This document shows positions 33,885 through 42,084 of a stretch of DNA of 64,000 nt, in pieces. Within the stretch, counting starts at the first letter, position 1, and every line of letters begins with the position of its first letter. This DNA is from CAVRXZ01 sp963773035 (GTDB taxonomy: Bacteria; Acidobacteriota; Vicinamibacteria; Vicinamibacterales; CAVVIG01): contig CAVYZX010000012.1 in assembly GCA_963773035.1 (NCBI GenBank), positions 310,001-374,000 of the forward strand, read 5' to 3'. A program made the translations under genes and the position numbers. The notes beneath the pieces were generated by a model. The model was not told the DNA's origin and ran no database searches. It worked only from the letters and a program-made list of their open reading frames with translations.

Positions 33885-34181
33885 ATGGCAGGTGGCGCAG
33901 GGCAGGGACGCAGGTGGCTTTCCACCGTCGGCCTCGCGCTCTATGCAGTCTTTCTCGTCACAGCGCCGTTCGAGCATCACGACTTCGTCTGCCACCTCAA
34001 GAATCCGCGTCACTGCACGTCGTGCACTGCGAGTCAGCTCGGTTCGGATCCGCAAAGCCTTCCAACTCCAGGCATCTCCCAGTTCGTTGATGCCGGTTGC
34101 GCGCCGACGCCGAATTTAATCGCGCACAGCGCTCTCCTCACGTTCCGTTCATCCGGTCGTTCGCCGCCGACCTTCGCCTGA
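33885..34181 (+). CDS. Small His/Cys-rich membrane protein before the metal-uptake genes
   Basis: A 98-residue protein with one hydrophobic segment (about residues 11-26, STVGLALYAVFLVTA) followed by FEHHDFVCHLKNPRHCTSC, a dense cluster of three His and three Cys plus a final SQLGSDP. This cluster is a plausible zinc or other metal site. TAACAT lies six bases before the ATG, compatible with a leaderless transcript; there is no close Shine-Dalgarno. It precedes a porin-like gene and a zinc-type ABC uptake pair, suggesting a periplasmic metal-binding role. I do not know a named family. Confidence 0.6.
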   Translation: MAGGAGQGRRWLSTVGLALYAVFLVTAPFEHHDFVCHLKNPRHCTSCTASQLGSDPQSLPTPGISQFVDAGCAPTPNLIAHSALLTFRSSGRSPPTFA

Positions 34182-34303
34182 GGAACCGGGCATCGCGCCC
34201 CGGACTACCAGTCGAGCGGACCTTGCGGTCCGCCCATTCAACCCATCAGTTCGACGCGTCCGTTCACGTAGGCGTGGAAGGCGGACATTTTTTGGGGGAA
34301 GGG

Positions 34304-35675
34304 ATGCGAACGACTTCCTACGCGGTTGTGATAATCGTCACGGCGGCACTCGGTGTGCTGCCGGACACGGCCACGGCACAGTCAGCGGCCGCGGCACAAG
34401 CGACAGACGCGCAGACATTGCGGCGAGAAATAGATCAGCTTCGTAACGACTTCGAAGCGCTACAGCAGGAGTACGGCCAGCGACTCATCGACGCTCGAAA
34501 GCAGTTTGGCTGCAATCCAAGGCGGACAGTCGCCAGCGCCCGCGACGTCGCCCGGCGGCGTGGCCGAACAGACGCCGCAGACGCCCGCGAGCCCTTCGGT
34601 CCAGAGCGCGCAGGTTCCGCCGGGTGCCGAGGGCGCCGGAGGGCCCAGCGGTGCCCTGCCCGTTTATGGTGGAGCGGTCGCCGGCTCGAAAATCTTCAAC
34701 CCCGACATCGCCGTGATCGGCGATTTTCTGGGCGCCGCCGGAAGCAATTCAGTGGCGCCGCTTCCCGCGCTTGCCTTACATGAGTCGGAAGCGTCGTTTC
34801 AAGCAGTCGTCGATCCTTACGCCCGCGCGGACTTCTTCCTTTCTTTCGGCGAAGAAGGCGTGGAAGTCGAAGAGGGGTTCTTGACATTCACCCACCTTCC
34901 GGGTGGACTCCTGACGAAGGTCGGGAAGATGCGGGCCGCGTTCGGCAAGGTCAACACGCTTCACAACCACGTGCTCCCGTGGACGGATCGGCCCCTTGTC
35001 ACCGAGAACCTCGTTGGCGGCGAGGACGGAATCAGCGACGCCGGCATTTCGGTCGCTCGACTGATTCCCAATCGATTCCTGTTCCTCGAGGCCACCGGGC
35101 AGGTGTTCCGTGGCGACTCGGGCGAGACGCTCTTCCACTCGAGCGAGCGCAGCGACTTGAGCTATGTGGGCCATCTGCGCGGCTATCAGGATCTCTCGGA
35201 ATCCACCAACCTCGACCTGGGCGGGTCGTACGCACACGGCCATAACCCGTCGGGAATCGTCGATGGCGTGGACATCGGTCGATTTACAACCGATTTGTGG
35301 GGGATTGACGCGACCGTGAGGTGGCGGCCGCTGCGCCGGTCGATTTACCGATCGTTCGTGGGACGAAGCGAGGTCATCTGGAGCCGTCGCGATCAGCCGG
35401 ATGGGCAGCAAGACAGCATGGGGTATTACGTCTCCGGGGACTATCAGTTCGCGCGTCGATGGTTCGCCGGAGCCAGGTACGACCGCTCCGATCGAGCCGA
35501 CAACGCGTCGCTGTTCGACTCGGGTCAGTCGGTGATGGTGACCTACTGGCCGAGCGAATTCAGCCAGGTGCGCGGTCAATACCGCCGGACCGACTACGCA
35601 GACGGCCCGACGGCGAACGAGTTTCTGTTCCAGTTCCAATTTTCGATTGGAGCGCACGGTGCGCATCCCTTTTAG
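34304..35675 (+). pseudogene. Porin-like outer-membrane protein, frameshifted
   Basis: The ATG at 34304 (GGGGGAAGGG upstream) opens a signal peptide and a short coiled coil (TLRREIDQLRNDFEALQQEY). At about 34497-34512 a single-base shift breaks the frame (…LIDARKQF then AAIQGGQSPAPATS in another frame), after which a long barrel continues to 35675 with no further damage: FLSFGEEGVEVEEGFLTF, LPGGLLTKVGKMRAAFGKV, and strand-rich repeats ending NEFLFQFQFSIGAHGAHPF. The layout resembles substrate-specific porins with an N-terminal coiled coil. Located directly before a metal-binding protein and permease, it may admit zinc or manganese. The shift may be real or an assembly error. Confidence 0.7.
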
Positions 35676-35680
35676 ACCTT

Positions 35681-35739
35681 GGTCGTTAGTTGTTGCTCAT
35701 TTGCAAAAACCAACGACCAACGACTAACGACCAACGACG
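35681..35739. repeat. Inverted low-complexity repeat of ACGACCAACGACTA type
   Basis: ggtcgttagttgttg at the left faces caacgaccaacgactaacgacc at the right, both built from aacgac/gtcgtt blocks, in the gap between the porin-like gene and the metal-binding protein gene. It can fold as a hairpin and may attenuate transcription between them. Confidence 0.6.
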
Positions 35740-35753
35740 AAGACGGTGAACTC

Positions 35754-36677
35754 ATGAAAAAGATCTTACTAACGGCCACGCTGCTGAGTGGTATAGCCAC
35801 TTCGGCACTGGCACAGAGCAAACTGAATGTCATCGCCGCGACTGAGGATTTGGCGTCGATCGGCCGAGAGGTCGGCGGCGATCGAATTTCGATCGAATCG
35901 ATTGCCAGGGGATATCAGGACCCGCACTTCGTCGAAGCGAAGCCGAGCTTCATCCTGAAGCTTCAACGCGCCGATCTGTTGATCGTCGTCGGGCGCGAGC
36001 TCGAAATCGGCTGGCTGCCGCCGCTGATTCAACAGAGCCGGAACGGCAAGATTCAGCCGGGGGCTGAAGGATACCTGGATGCGTCGCTCAATGCCTCGAT
36101 TCTCGAGATTCCGACCGGCCAGATCACCCGCGCCATGGGCGACGTTCACCCGCTGGGCAACCCCCACTACTGGCTGGATCCAGACAACGGCGAGCATATC
36201 GCGAAGGCGATTGCCGACAAATTGTCGCAGCTCAGGCCGAACGATCGCGCCTACTTCGAGATGCAGTTGGCCAGCTTCAAATCGCGTCTCGACAGTGCCG
36301 AGAAGCGATGGCTGATGCAGATGGCGCCGTACAAAGGCGTCAAGGTCGTGACCTACCATCGATCGTTTCCGAACTTCGCCGAACGCTTCGGATTGGACAT
36401 CATCGGCTACGTCGAGCCGCGTCCCGGCATACCTCCGACGCCGCAGCACACGCTCGATCTCATCAACGAAATGAAGCGTCAGAACGTCAAACTGGTACTC
36501 GTCGAGCCCTACTTCGACTTGAAAACCCCTAACGCCATCGGCCGGGAGACCGGTGCCCAGGTACTGGTGATGTTGCCATCGGTCGGTGGCAACAAGGACG
36601 TTTCGGACTATTTCAAACTGTTCGACTACGACATCAACTTACTGGTCGAAGCTATCAAACGTGTTGGAGCGAAGTAG
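35754..36677 (+). CDS. Metal ABC transporter substrate-binding protein (cluster A-I)
   Basis: A 307-residue periplasmic zinc/manganese-binding protein of the ZnuA/TroA type. Signal peptide MKKILLTATLLSGIATSALA. The metal ligands are His in QDPHFVEAKPS near 61, His in HPLGNPHYWLDPDN near 138, His in VTYHRSFPNFAERFG near 202 and an acidic residue near VLVEPYF. It lacks the long His-rich loop of many ZnuA proteins. The permease gene follows after eight bases. Whether the metal is Zn, Mn or Fe is not fixed by the ligands. Confidence 0.88.
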   Translation: MKKILLTATLLSGIATSALAQSKLNVIAATEDLASIGREVGGDRISIESIARGYQDPHFVEAKPSFILKLQRADLLIVVGRELEIGWLPPLIQQSRNGKIQPGAEGYLDASLNASILEIPTGQITRAMGDVHPLGNPHYWLDPDNGEHIAKAIADKLSQLRPNDRAYFEMQLASFKSRLDSAEKRWLMQMAPYKGVKVVTYHRSFPNFAERFGLDIIGYVEPRPGIPPTPQHTLDLINEMKRQNVKLVLVEPYFDLKTPNAIGRETGAQVLVMLPSVGGNKDVSDYFKLFDYDINLLVEAIKRVGAK

Positions 36678-36685
36678 GCGCAACT

Positions 36686-37552
36686 ATGGCAGACACCTCG
36701 ATGCTTGCGTTTCTCGCCGCGCCTTTTGTGGCCAGCCTCATCCTGACCGGCATCCACGCCTACCTGGGCGTCCACGTCGTCGAACGAGGCGTCATCTTCG
36801 TCGACCTGTCCCTGGCGCAGATCGCGGCGCTCGGCGCGACGATCGCGCTCCTCACACCGTGGTCGACCGGCGATCCTCACGCGCCGTACGTCTACTGGGT
36901 CAGCCTGCTCTTCACGTTCATTGGGGCCGCGGTGTTTTCATTCATTCGAGCGCGGAGCGCACGAATTCCGCAAGAAGCCATCATCGGCATCTGCTATGCC
37001 GTTGCCTCGGCTGCGGCGATTCTCGCGATGAGCAAGGCAACATCCGAAAGCGAGCATCTGAAGGAAATGCTCGTGGGCAATATCCTCGCGGTGTCGTGGG
37101 CGGAAGTGCGAGAAACGGCTGCGCTGTACGGGGCCGTTGGCCTGTTTCACTATCTGTTCCGGCGACAGTTCCTGGCGATCTCGATCGATCCGGCCAAAGC
37201 GGAAGCGAATGGCCTGTCCCTCAGGTTTTGGGACTTTCTGTTCTACGCCTCGTTCGGCTTCGTCGTGACATCGTCGGTCTCGATCGCGGGCGTTCTTCTC
37301 GTCTTCTGCTATCTCATCGTGCCCTCGGTTGCGGCCATGTTGTACGCCGACAGCATCGGGCGTCGTTTGGCGATTGGCTGGACGATGGGCACAATCGTCT
37401 CGGCTCTGGGGGTGTACCTGTCTCTTAAGCTGGATTTGCCGACCGGAGCGACTATTGTCTGCACCTTCGGGTCGGTGCTCGTCCTCATGGCTGCCGTGCG
37501 CCCGCTTCTACAGAGGAAGACGAGCCACGTACAATCTAGAGTCCACAACTAG
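36686..37552 (+). CDS. Metal ABC transporter permease, ZnuB-like
   Basis: A 288-residue membrane permease of the ABC-3 family with about eight helices (from FLAAPFVASLILTGIHAYLG to the last near FGSVLVLMAAVRP). The coupling region SEHLKEMLVGNILAVS is conserved. It should pair with the binding protein just upstream and an ABC ATPase, but no such ATPase is encoded nearby; the only ABC ATPase in the window is PstB at 42.8 kb. The ATPase may be encoded elsewhere or be shared. Confidence 0.88.
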   Translation: MADTSMLAFLAAPFVASLILTGIHAYLGVHVVERGVIFVDLSLAQIAALGATIALLTPWSTGDPHAPYVYWVSLLFTFIGAAVFSFIRARSARIPQEAIIGICYAVASAAAILAMSKATSESEHLKEMLVGNILAVSWAEVRETAALYGAVGLFHYLFRRQFLAISIDPAKAEANGLSLRFWDFLFYASFGFVVTSSVSIAGVLLVFCYLIVPSVAAMLYADSIGRRLAIGWTMGTIVSALGVYLSLKLDLPTGATIVCTFGSVLVLMAAVRPLLQRKTSHVQSRVHN

Positions 37553-37609
37553 GGCCGGCCCCAATCGTTGCAAGCATGGCGAGCGTTCAAAGCACGCGAA
37601 TGGATTGCT

Positions 37610-37885
37610 GTGATTTGTCGACAATGCGGAACTGAGATTGCTGATAAGGCGCTGATTTGTTATCGCTGCGGAACGGCCACGACCGAGGCCAAGTACAAGC
37701 CGCCGGCGCCAAGACCATCGAGGACACCGCTAGTGATCAGCGTCCTCGCGCTCGTCGTCCTCCTGTTCGTTGCGGTTTACCTGGGACGATCCAATACTGG
37801 CGATGCGCCGCGTCTCGCCACGTGGATCGCCGTTGGCGTCGCCGTCCTGGTGGTTGCGCTGCGCGCCTATGCGCGGCGACGATGA
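37610..37885 (+). CDS. Zinc-ribbon membrane protein
   Basis: A 91-residue protein starting at GTG with ICRQCGTEIADKALICYRCG (CxxC-x12-CxxC) at the very start, a Pro-rich linker and two hydrophobic segments. An in-frame ATG at 37568 would add 14 residues before the ribbon. The zinc ribbon plus membrane tail is common in small bacterial proteins of unknown role. It follows the permease by 57 bases and overlaps the next gene. Confidence 0.65.
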   Translation: MICRQCGTEIADKALICYRCGTATTEAKYKPPAPRPSRTPLVISVLALVVLLFVAVYLGRSNTGDAPRLATWIAVGVAVLVVALRAYARRR

Positions 37886-38255
37886 GTTGGGCGAGGCGCG
37901 GTCTCGCTGGATGTACAATTTGCAGGTGGAAGGAACCAGACGCTGGCTGATGCCTGCGTATGCGGCCCGTGTCGCGGCGGCGCTCTGGATTGCGCTGGCG
38001 GTCATTGTCTGGAACGCGGTTTTCGATTACCAGATTGTGGTCGCTGGCCGCCTGTATGTTCACGCGGCCGCGGCGGCGGTTCAGGCCGGATCCTCTTACG
38101 CGCGCGTCGACGACTGGATGCGTCCTGCGATAACGAGAGGGCTATGGCTGGCTTCGGCTGCAGCGAGCGCGATTCTGCTGGCGGGCCTTCTCGGCGTTCG
38201 CCTCGCGACCGGAGACTTTTCGCGCGACAACCCGGAAGCGATCGGCAAAGCGTAA
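37869..38255 (+). CDS. Small two-segment membrane protein
   Basis: About 128 residues (or 114 from the second ATG at 37911), with two hydrophobic segments near AAALWIALAVIVWNAVF and LWLASAAASAILLAGLLGV. No family recognised. Its first codons overlap the zinc-ribbon gene, and its stop directly touches the GTG of the next gene. Confidence 0.6.
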   Translation: MRGDDELGEARSRWMYNLQVEGTRRWLMPAYAARVAAALWIALAVIVWNAVFDYQIVVAGRLYVHAAAAAVQAGSSYARVDDWMRPAITRGLWLASAAASAILLAGLLGVRLATGDFSRDNPEAIGKA

Positions 38256-39509
38256 GTGGTGCCTGTGCCCACGCCTCCTCATCCACTGATTTACGACTGG
38301 AACCACGACGCGGTCGGTCCGAGTCATCCACAGGCGTTGCTGGACGACGAGACGCTGCGGGATGGTCTGCAGTCGCCGTCGGTTCGCACGCCACCGGTCG
38401 ATGAAAGGATCGAGATTCTCAGGCACATGGATGCGCTCGGCATCGACACGGCAGATATCGGACTGCCCGGGGCCGGACCGAAGATGGCGGAGGATGTCGA
38501 AACGCTCGCGCGGGCCATCCGCGACGATCGCATGAAGATTCGCGCCAACTGCGCCGCGCGAACACTCGTTGCTGACATCACACCAATCGTCGAGATCACG
38601 CAGCGAACGGGCCTGCCGATTGAGTGTTGTACGTTCATTGGATCCAGCCCGATTCGCCAGTACGCCGAAGGGTGGAGCCTCGACTATCTCAGAACCTGCA
38701 CTGAACGCGCGATTACCTTTGCCGTCAAAGAGGGCTTGCAGGTCATGTACGTGACCGAAGACACGACGCGAGCTGACCCGGAGCAATTGCGATTGCTTTA
38801 TACGACCGCCGTTCAAGCCGGCGCCTCCCGGTTGTGCATCGCCGACACCGTAGGGCACACCACGCCAAACGGGGCAAAAGCGATCGTGACGTTCGTGAAA
38901 TCGCTGATCGCAGAGCTTGACGTCGACGTTGGAATCGACTGGCACGGCCATCGTGACCGTGGGTTCGGCGTGGCCAGCGCGATCGCCGCTCTCGAAGCCG
39001 GGGCGACGCGATTGCACGGTGCCGCCATCGGCATCGGCGAGAGAAGTGGCAACACGCCGATGGACTTGCTCCTGGTCAACCTCGTGATGATGGGTTACAT
39101 CGATCGAGATCTGAGCAAGCTGGGTGCTTACTGTAGTGCCGTCGCGAGGGCCTGCGACGTGCGCATCCCGCCAAACTACCCCGTGATTGGCACCGATGCC
39201 TTTCGAACGGCGACCGGCGTGCACGCTGCGGCAGTCATGAAGGCCTACAAGATGGGCGATCGCGCGCTGATGGACGCAGTCTACGCGGCCGTTCCGGCGA
39301 GTCTGGTCGGGCGCGAGCAGGAAATCGAGATCGGGCCTCTCTCAGGTCGGTCGAACGTCGTGTTCTGGCTGGAGAAGCACGGCCTGCCGGCCAGCGACGA
39401 GGTCGTCGATCGCGTTCTGGCTGCAGCGAAGGCCTCGAATCGAATCTTGACGCGCGAGCAGATCCAGCAGCTCGTCGACGAGGGCCGGCGGGTTGAAGTC
39501 AAACATTAG
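38256..39509 (+). CDS. Isopropylmalate-synthase-like enzyme, HMGL family
   Basis: A 417-residue member of the LeuA/homocitrate synthase/HMG-CoA lyase family, GTG start. LLDDETLRDGLQSPSV (the DxTLRDGxQ motif), IEILRHMDALGIDTADIGLPG and DWHGHRDRGFGVA (the HxH metal site) are present, and NTPMDLLLVNL matches the family. Residues 260-417 lack the LeuA regulatory domain. The sequence is clearly distinct from leuA at 19403-20626. It may be a homocitrate or citramalate-type synthase, or an unassigned condensing enzyme. Its start abuts the preceding stop. Confidence 0.78.
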   Translation: MVPVPTPPHPLIYDWNHDAVGPSHPQALLDDETLRDGLQSPSVRTPPVDERIEILRHMDALGIDTADIGLPGAGPKMAEDVETLARAIRDDRMKIRANCAARTLVADITPIVEITQRTGLPIECCTFIGSSPIRQYAEGWSLDYLRTCTERAITFAVKEGLQVMYVTEDTTRADPEQLRLLYTTAVQAGASRLCIADTVGHTTPNGAKAIVTFVKSLIAELDVDVGIDWHGHRDRGFGVASAIAALEAGATRLHGAAIGIGERSGNTPMDLLLVNLVMMGYIDRDLSKLGAYCSAVARACDVRIPPNYPVIGTDAFRTATGVHAAAVMKAYKMGDRALMDAVYAAVPASLVGREQEIEIGPLSGRSNVVFWLEKHGLPASDEVVDRVLAAAKASNRILTREQIQQLVDEGRRVEVKH

Positions 39510-39515
39510 TCGACG

Positions 39516-40421
39516 CTAGCGTGCGGGTCTCGCCAGGCGAGCCTCGATTTGAGGCAGGGCCGCGAGCACGACATCTCCGACAGCCTGAAGGCTTCTGGCG
39601 CTGACAGCGTCCAGCGTATCTCCCGGCCTGTGCCAGTGCTCGAATTCGAGGTCGATGATGTCGACAGCTGGGACGTCCGCTTTCAGGAAGGGCAGGTGGT
39701 CGTCCTCGATGGTGGTGGAACACTGCGCACGCGGATTATCGCCGGGACACGGCACGAAGTAGTCGTCCAGCTTCAAACGCTTCGCGGCTCCCCAAATCGC
39801 ATCCGACAGCCACGACGTCGAGTTCGTGTCCCGTCTGATGTGCAGATCACGATCGGCGATCATGTCGACCAGAATCAGCGCCTTCAGGCCCGCCAGCGAA
39901 CCGTCGCGTTTGGCCGACTCGACATAGTGGCGGCTCCCGTACGTGTTGTCTGTACCGGCCCAGACCGGCCTGACCGCTTCTTCGCCATCGAGAAAGAGCA
40001 GCTCGATCGTGAGCGGGTTCTTGCGGGTCTTGAGCACACGGCCCATCTCAATGAGAAACGCCCCGCTCGAGCCTCCGTCGTTGGCGCCCACAAAGCGGAA
40101 CTCGCTGAAGCGTTTCGTGTCGTAGTGGCCGGCGATGACGATGCGATCTGGTCGAGCTCCTGGGATGGTGGCGACGAGATTCGACATCGCCAAGCGTCCG
40201 GCCGGTGTGTCTTGCATCCACTTCTGTTCGACCGCCGTCAGCCCGACGGCAGCCAGCTGGTCCTTGATGTACTTCCGCGCCAGCTCGATTGCCGGAGAAC
40301 CAGATGGCCGCGGCCCGGTAGCCACGAGCTGCGTCAAGTGGCCCCAGGCGCGGTTGGAGTCGAACTGCACGGCGGCTGCCGGTTGAAGGAGCAGCGCCAA
40401 CACGAGAAGACGGCTCAACAT
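39516..40421 (-). CDS. M28-family peptidase, glutaminyl-cyclase-like
   Basis: A 301-residue exported zinc enzyme with a signal peptide. VIAGHYDTK, GANDGGSSGAFLIEM, LLFLDGEEA and TIEDDHLPFLKADVPA are M28 zinc and catalytic blocks, and LDGEEAVRPVWAG followed by TDNTYGSRHYVESAK closely resembles glutaminyl-peptide cyclotransferase (glutaminyl cyclase) sequences. It could thus be an aminopeptidase or an enzyme forming N-terminal pyroglutamate on secreted proteins. Two 15-bp direct repeats lie just upstream. Confidence 0.82.
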   Translation of the reverse strand: MLSRLLVLALLLQPAAAVQFDSNRAWGHLTQLVATGPRPSGSPAIELARKYIKDQLAAVGLTAVEQKWMQDTPAGRLAMSNLVATIPGARPDRIVIAGHYDTKRFSEFRFVGANDGGSSGAFLIEMGRVLKTRKNPLTIELLFLDGEEAVRPVWAGTDNTYGSRHYVESAKRDGSLAGLKALILVDMIADRDLHIRRDTNSTSWLSDAIWGAAKRLKLDDYFVPCPGDNPRAQCSTTIEDDHLPFLKADVPAVDIIDLEFEHWHRPGDTLDAVSARSLQAVGDVVLAALPQIEARLARPAR

Positions 40422-40425
40422 CGGT

Positions 40426-40458
40426 TTATCTGTTCGTCACGGCTTATCTGTTCGTCAC
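40426..40458. repeat. Direct repeat, 15 bp twice with 18-bp period
   Basis: TTATCTGTTCGTCAC occurs at 40426-40440 and 40444-40458, in the 50-base gap between the citrate synthase stop and the peptidase start, both on the minus strand. Position just before the peptidase start makes it a candidate operator, but a simple duplication is equally possible. Confidence 0.7.
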
Positions 40459-40471
40459 AACCAGCAGCCAA

Positions 40472-41764
40472 TCACGTGCGTTTCTCGCGCGGAACATAGT
40501 TGCGCTGGCTGGGGCCGACGTAGATCTGCCTGGGCCGCGCGATCTTCTGTTCCGGGTCGAGCAACATTTCTTCCCATTGCGCAATCCAGCCGGCCGTTCG
40601 CGGAATGGCAAACAGGACCGGAAACATCTCGACCGGGAATCCCATCGCCTGATAGATCAGGCCCGAATAGAAATCGACGTTGGGATACAGCTTACGGCTC
40701 ACGAAATACTCGTCCTGCAGTGCAATGCGTTCCAGCTCGAGCGCAATCTCGAGCAGCGGATTCTTGCCGGTGACCGCGAAGACCAGATCAGCGATCTTCT
40801 TGATGACCTTCGCCCGCGGATCGTACGACTTGTACACACGGTGGCCGAATCCCATCAAGCGGTTGCTTCCGTCACCCGACTTGACGCGCTTGATGAACTC
40901 CGGCACGCGGGAGACCGAGCCGATTTCCTCCAGCATCCGCAGGACGGCCTCGTTCGCGCCTCCGTGCAACGGGCCGTACAGAGCCGCCGCCGCGCCGGCG
41001 AGCGCCGAATAGGGATCGACGTGCGAACTGCCGATGTTCCGCATCGCCGTCGTGCTGCAGTTCTGCTCGTGATCGGCGTGGAGAATGAACAGCACGTCGA
41101 GCGCCCGTGCCAACACGGGGTTCGGGTGGTACTTCACTTCGGTCATCTTGAACAGCATGTTCAAGAAATTGCCCGTAAAGCTCAACTCGTTGTCCGGATA
41201 CACATACGGGCGGCCGATGCTATGGCGGTACGCGTACGCGGCAATGCTCGGGACTTTGGCGATGAGCCTTTGGGTCTGCCGCGCGCGCGAGGCCTTGTCG
41301 ACGATTTGTTTGGCGTCCGGATAGAAGGTGGAAAGGGCACCGACGGTGCTGAGAAAGATTCCCATCGGGTGCGCGTCGTATTGGAATCCCTCCATGAACT
41401 TCTTGATGTTCTCGTGCAGCATCGTGTGAAGCGTAATCTCGCGAATCCAGGCCTGTAGCTGCGACTCGGTCGGCAGTTCGCCAAACAGAATGAGGTAGGC
41501 GGTTTCGAGGAAGTCGCTCTCTTCGGCGAGTTGCTCGATGGGGTAGCCGCGATAGAGGAGGATTCCCTTGTCGCCGTCGATGAAGGTAATGGCGCTACGG
41601 CAGTTCGCCGTGTTCATGAACGCGGGGTCGTACGTCATGAGCCCGAAATCGTCCGGCACGACCTTGATCTGGCGCAGGTCGTTCGCCCGTACGGTGCCGT
41701 CGTGAATCGGCAGTTCGTATTTCTTTCCGGTCCTGTTGTCGATGACGGTCAGAGTGTCAGGCAT
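40472..41764 (-). CDS. gltA: Citrate synthase
   Basis: A 430-residue type II (hexameric) citrate synthase. HADHEQNCSTTAMRNIGSSH (split near residue 230), LYGPLHGGANEAVLRML and GFGHRVYKSYDPRAK are the substrate-binding and catalytic blocks with the active-site His and Asp. It condenses oxaloacetate and acetyl-CoA in the TCA cycle. It follows yacG by 38 bases on the same strand. Confidence 0.97.
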   Translation of the reverse strand: MPDTLTVIDNRTGKKYELPIHDGTVRANDLRQIKVVPDDFGLMTYDPAFMNTANCRSAITFIDGDKGILLYRGYPIEQLAEESDFLETAYLILFGELPTESQLQAWIREITLHTMLHENIKKFMEGFQYDAHPMGIFLSTVGALSTFYPDAKQIVDKASRARQTQRLIAKVPSIAAYAYRHSIGRPYVYPDNELSFTGNFLNMLFKMTEVKYHPNPVLARALDVLFILHADHEQNCSTTAMRNIGSSHVDPYSALAGAAAALYGPLHGGANEAVLRMLEEIGSVSRVPEFIKRVKSGDGSNRLMGFGHRVYKSYDPRAKVIKKIADLVFAVTGKNPLLEIALELERIALQDEYFVSRKLYPNVDFYSGLIYQAMGFPVEMFPVLFAIPRTAGWIAQWEEMLLDPEQKIARPRQIYVGPSQRNYVPREKRT

Positions 41765-41802
41765 GGATGTCAGACGGGAGAAGGCCGCCCTCAGGAGGCG
41801 AG

Positions 41803-41988
41803 TCAGTCTTTAGGAGTCTTGGTCTCCGGATCTTCACTCTGGTCAGGCTCCGTCGCAAGCTCGCCAGGCACACGATACTGGCCGTCGACCCAGCGCGCCA
41901 AGTCCAGCAATCTGCAGCGTTCGCTGCAGAACGGCCGCCATTCCTGGACTGCCGGCCGCTTCCGACAGGAGACGCACAGCTCGGCCAC
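41803..41988 (-). CDS. yacG: DNA gyrase inhibitor YacG
   Basis: A 61-residue zinc protein, GTG start. ELCVSCRKRP and WRPFCSERCRLLDLARW give the four-Cys zinc finger and the YacG core; the C-terminus is acidic. In Escherichia coli YacG binds the GyrB C-terminus and inhibits gyrase. It is encoded just upstream of gltA. Confidence 0.9.
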   Translation of the reverse strand: MAELCVSCRKRPAVQEWRPFCSERCRLLDLARWVDGQYRVPGELATEPDQSEDPETKTPKD

Positions 41989-42033
41989 GACCTATTGTAC
42001 TTACGCTGAGCGCATAGAACGGAACGGGTGGGA

Positions 42034-42081
42034 GAGGCAGGGCAAGTCCTTCCTGCCCATCCCGCCTTTCCTGCCCGTCCA
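42034..42081. repeat. 9-bp repeat, inverted degenerate copy
   Basis: gagaggcagggcaagt faces ttcctgcccatcccgcctttcctgcccg in the gap between yacG and phoU. It is a degenerate copy of the 9-bp purine-rich unit in inverted form that could fold into a hairpin and separate the two transcripts. Confidence 0.5.
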
Positions 42082-42084
42082 GCC

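Noticed and set aside
34304..35675. TonB-dependent receptor
   Set aside because: No plug domain or TonB box is visible and the length is too short; it fits a porin better.
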